Below are positions 60,595 to 64,000 of a stretch of DNA of 64,000 bases, piece by piece. This DNA comes from Hermodice carunculata (Eukaryota > Annelida > Polychaeta > Eunicida > Amphinomidae). Each line of letters opens with the position of its first letter. Position 1 is the first letter of the stretch. The notes below the pieces were generated by a model. The model was given only the letters and a program-made list of their open reading frames with translations. It was not told the origin of the DNA and did no database searches. Where the stretch lies: the NCBI GenBank assembly GCA_964020975.1, contig OZ026617.1, positions 26,455,754-26,519,753 of the forward strand, given 5' to 3'. Position numbers and translations under genes: made by a program.

Positions 60595-63320
60595 TTTATC
60601 TTCGATGCCTACTTATAACAAATTGATTTGATTTAAACATACATTTTTTATGAATTACATAATTGTACAATACAGCACTATTAATACAGATTCTCCAGAA
60701 CAAGAAACAATACAGGACATATATACATGACACACAGGACAAAGTATAAGACACGAAATAAGCCGAACACCACTGATAAAATAAATCGCCGTCTGGAATA
60801 GTGCGCACAGTGAAACTATTCTAGTAAATATGATTGTGCTTCCTACATACCATGGGCTAAAATGAAATCTCGTTTCAACGATATTATCGTTGTAGCCTGC
60901 AGCCTCAAATGTCTCAATATTAAAATTATCAGGCACATGTCTGTTATCATGAATAAGATACTGAAGCAAGACGTAGTCAGCTAAATGTGTAACCAGTCAA
61001 GAATTTACACCCGGTGTGAGTATCCGACATTTAGTCTTCAAAAGGTTATACCCCTGGGTTACATAATGATATTAACTCTGTGAAAATGATTTGGTAAATA
61101 ATTTAAGGAGGTTTTTACATACCAAATTGTTTCAATTCAAAGATAAGTCCCTCATGCGAGACTCAGTCAAAGACTTTAATGTATCAAAAAATAACATTCG
61201 TGCCTCATGTCTAAGTTTAAGCCCATTATAAATATCATGAAGTATATTAATGAATTGGTTAATGCAGGGACATTGCTATTATTTGTTTGTTTGTTTGTTT
61301 TTTACCCCTTTGCATCGGGGGCACCGGTGAGCAGGATAGGACCCGTGGTGTGTCACACATAAAAACACAAAAACAAAGTGTTCAGACAGACTAAATGAAT
61401 GCATACCATCATGTAACATCGCCTGTATACAAGTCCCGTGCATCTATAAACTACACTGTGCACAACGAACAACAGGTATAGGCAGCTTGAATAAGCTGTA
61501 GGTCACGCTGGAGACTGTCTCTCCTGTAGTGCCAAACCTCAACCAGCAGCTCCTTACTTATGCTTCCAAAAAGATCGCAAACATGTTAAGCAAAGTAGCA
61601 CGTCCCTGGTTAATGGTAGAATCATTGGCTTTAAAGCCAGAACTTCAGGGGGGTCAAAAGTTCATGACGCATGAGGTACCCATACAATACATTGTAGAGG
61701 CCTTCAAATACTTTTGAAGCATTGCACAAAAGTGAAATTGGACAGTATTTTCTTCGATTTGCCTGTCATTCTTTTTTAAGACTGGACAAACATTGTAAAT
61801 TTTCCCCAAAGATCAGGAAAAAAGCAAGTTGTGGAAAAGAGACAGAGGAGTAATACTTGAGGCTGTATTTTTAATAGAATGTTTCCAAAACCATCAGGGC
61901 CCGACGCTGAGCTGACCTTTAGGGATTGGAGTATTTCCAAGACTTCATTTTCATCGATGTGAGGCGTGGTTAAATGTGCTTCACTTCGAAAAGTGAACTC
62001 GGGTAATGATAGAGGTTCAGTCTATTAAGGAATTTTACACTGACTAGCAAAATATCTGTTAAATATATCCCATTTATCTGCATTGCTAGAGAACACATGA
62101 TCATTTTGAGAAGAGGAGGAACAGATAGGTAATTTTGGAGCTAAGAAATCATCTACTTAGGTTCCACCATCTCTTAGGACTTAAGTCATTTGAATCAAGT
62201 TCGGAAAGAAGCTTCGCAAAGTAAGATTTAATTGATCTTCTAAGTGCACTAACCACAATGTTACGTTTGCGTTTGTAAAATTGAAATAGTCGCTCTACAT
62301 TGAGAGCTTCAGCTGCATTGAAAGGTTGTTGTTTTTTTAGAAAACCGTTTGTATGTGTTTCAAGCTGGATTCCTTTGTCTCATTAATTTATTCCTCACAC
62401 AAGCGACCCAAGGTTTATCTTTTGGACGAATTAAAATTGTCCGAAAAGGAATGAACCGTTTGCATAAAGATCAAAGAAGAGGTCAAAATAGAAAGAGACA
62501 ATATCGTCTATGTAATCAAAAATATCGAAACCAGTATGAAAAGAGGATCAAAAAGACCTCTGGCTATAATCAACAAAATGTGTTTGTTTATAGTCCCAGG
62601 TTTGTGTTCAAAGGGCTTATTTACATTTCAACGCAGTCATAATGTGCAAATTATCAACAAAGTGATCCAAAGTAGCGTGGGTCCATGATTTCAAAATGTA
62701 GCCAAGCGAGTCAGTTATTATAAAATCAAGCAGACTTTCGGAAAGTTCATTTGTACGCGTATTGGTTCTTCATTAAGTTGAAATAAAAAATTTCTGGATA
62801 AAAGGTTGACAAGGCGTAAGCCAAGCTTACTCTCAGAATGTTCCTTTTCCCATATGGAACATCTATCGTTGAAACCGCTTCTAACGGGTAGAATTTCGGG
62901 ATTAAGATCTGAAGCAGTAATTATAGAATTTTCAGTGCCCCTCAGATACATATCCCTATCAATAGCTCCTGCTGTGCGATAATGAACTGCTAAAAGTATA
63001 AGTCAATGTTCGCATGGAATTTCAACCCGCAAGCATTCATTATCTTCCTATCCTAAATCATGTCTTCTTGTGCAATGCATGTTTGTTTCTTACGAATATT
63101 ACCACCCCTCCCCCAGAAACAGCAGACATACCATTAGGTAAATGTAAGTAGTGGCCTTCCATGAATGAAAGTTCACATGGATAGGTATTGTCGAACCAGG
63201 TCTCAAAAAAGGTCACAATTTTATAATTTTCTGACAGGGCAAGGGAAAAAAAAGCTCATTCAGCTCACCCGGACTTTTCATACCATGTAGGTTAGCATGA
63301 CAAAGCGATATATATAAGTA
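60595..63320 (-). mobile_element. near full-length dead LINE (CR1/L2-like), minus strand
   Basis: In minus-strand order: endonuclease (FFETWFDNTYPCELSF near 63205, VSGGGVVIFVRNKHA near 63110, AGAIDRDMYLRG near 62960, RLVNLLSRNFLFQLNEEPIR near 62790), linker (KWDIFNRYFAS near 62070), RT start (VLEILQSLKVSSASGPDGFG near 61940-61900), INQFINILHDIYNGLKLRHE near 61250, then decayed sequence and a 3' tail with TGTTCTGGAGAAT (about 60700) and ATGTTTAAATCAA (about 60630). Many stops; the central RT catalytic part is not recognisable. Confidence 0.8.
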
Positions 63321-63539
63321 GAATTTGGGATGGCGTCTCCATCATTTTGAAAAGATGTAAGATTCCGCATAACAAAATTTTGACATTCCACACTGAGTGT
63401 AATGTTTTTGATAGACATATGGTCTTGTCAAGTTTTACGAGCAAGTTATCTTTCATCAAAAACAAAAGCTGGTGCAAACTCAAGCAAATAAAATCTGGTT
63501 ATGGTCTAAAAATGTTTGCATATATCTGTTGTGAATTTA

Positions 63540-64000
63540 GGTGGCCAGATGACATCGACTTTGACCTTGACCAGGCATGACCATATGCAAATCAGTAAAA
63601 TCTGTATGCGTAGATACCCAATAAACTAAATTTGGAGCAAAATCCATACAAAACTGTTAACTAAACATTCAGGTTTGTCGCAAATATGTCAAATGTTGGA
63701 TCCCTGTGCAAATTAATAATTAATTTTTTTAAAATGTGTTTGTTTTTCTCTTTTTTGTTTGTGTTTGTTTGTTTGTTTGCTCGTATTTTCAGGAATTATC
63801 TTGAGTAGTTTGCGAACTGTTTTGTTCAAGGGCAACGTCGCCCAAAATATAAGGTGCACATCTATACATTGTAAGGATGTCCCGTGAAAAGCAAAACTAG
63901 ATGTAGCCTACAAGCATTTTCTAGATCCCACGCAGAATCAGAAAACAAGATAAAATTTTGTTGGGAGCATTTGACTTTGACCTTGACGTCATAGAGGTCA
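63540..64000. repeat. TGACCTTGAC-rich repeat end, runs off the window
   Basis: CGACTTTGACCTTGACC (63559) and TTTGACTTTGACCTTGACG (63970) bracket a unit also seen in many invertebrate tandem repeats; similar in flavour to 34-35.7 kb but not clearly the same family. Confidence 0.4.

Overview
The window is animal nuclear DNA: A/T-rich, full of simple-sequence runs, with GT-AG introns and many decayed interspersed repeats. The only host gene I can support is a homologue of human C1orf43 (NICE-3 family). The lineage cannot be fixed from sequence alone. The repeat style (CR1/jockey-like LINEs, tandem-repeat-bearing Helentron-like elements, TGACCT/AGGTCA-rich tandem repeats) suggests a marine invertebrate, possibly an echinoderm or hemichordate, but this is a weak inference.

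Layout. 0-12 kb is repeat-only. Relatives of one repeat (about 140-bp internal monomers) lie at 0.8-3.9 kb and inverted at 10.7-12.0 kb, and pieces of one LINE family lie at 4.1-5.4 kb and inverted at 9.4-9.8 kb. Together they form a decayed inverted duplication around a quiet 5.4-9.4 kb spacer. 12.3-12.7 kb looks like a promoter plus a non-coding first exon: a palindromic RFX X-box, an ETS-like site and a strong splice donor. The coding exons of the C1orf43 homologue then run from 17.3 to 30.55 kb. There are seven exons in consistent phase giving 295 residues, with a poly(A) signal at 30.74 kb. Its introns hold a LINE tail, a TTAA-flanked MITE, two Helentron-like elements, and a hAT-type foldback element inserted in a pogo-like MITE with an intact 8-bp target duplication.

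30.8-64 kb contains no gene I can recognise. It holds pogo-like MITEs (31.1, 33.1 kb), a Helentron-like element on the minus strand (33.2-34.0 kb), a 435-445-bp tandem array carrying nuclear-receptor-like half-site pairs (34.1-35.7 kb), TTAA MITEs (36.1, 36.5, 50.1 kb), and two opposite-strand members of a repeat ended by a CAGCTGA palindrome (37.3-39.2, 43.6-46.3 kb). A large Helentron-like element lies at 51.1-52.1 kb. Several LINE pieces are present: 39.2 kb endonuclease, 40.0-40.7 kb C-terminus and tail, 46.5-47.2 kb linker, and two long tail-to-tail copies at 56.95-60.0 kb (+) and 60.6-63.3 kb (-).

The most unusual features are the Helentron-like elements, which come in two subfamilies differing in subterminal inverted repeat but sharing a 5' hairpin, and the LINE 3' tails, which keep a small hairpin whose stem sequence changes on both sides together. 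No tRNA, rRNA, CRISPR array, LTR element or Polinton was recognised.
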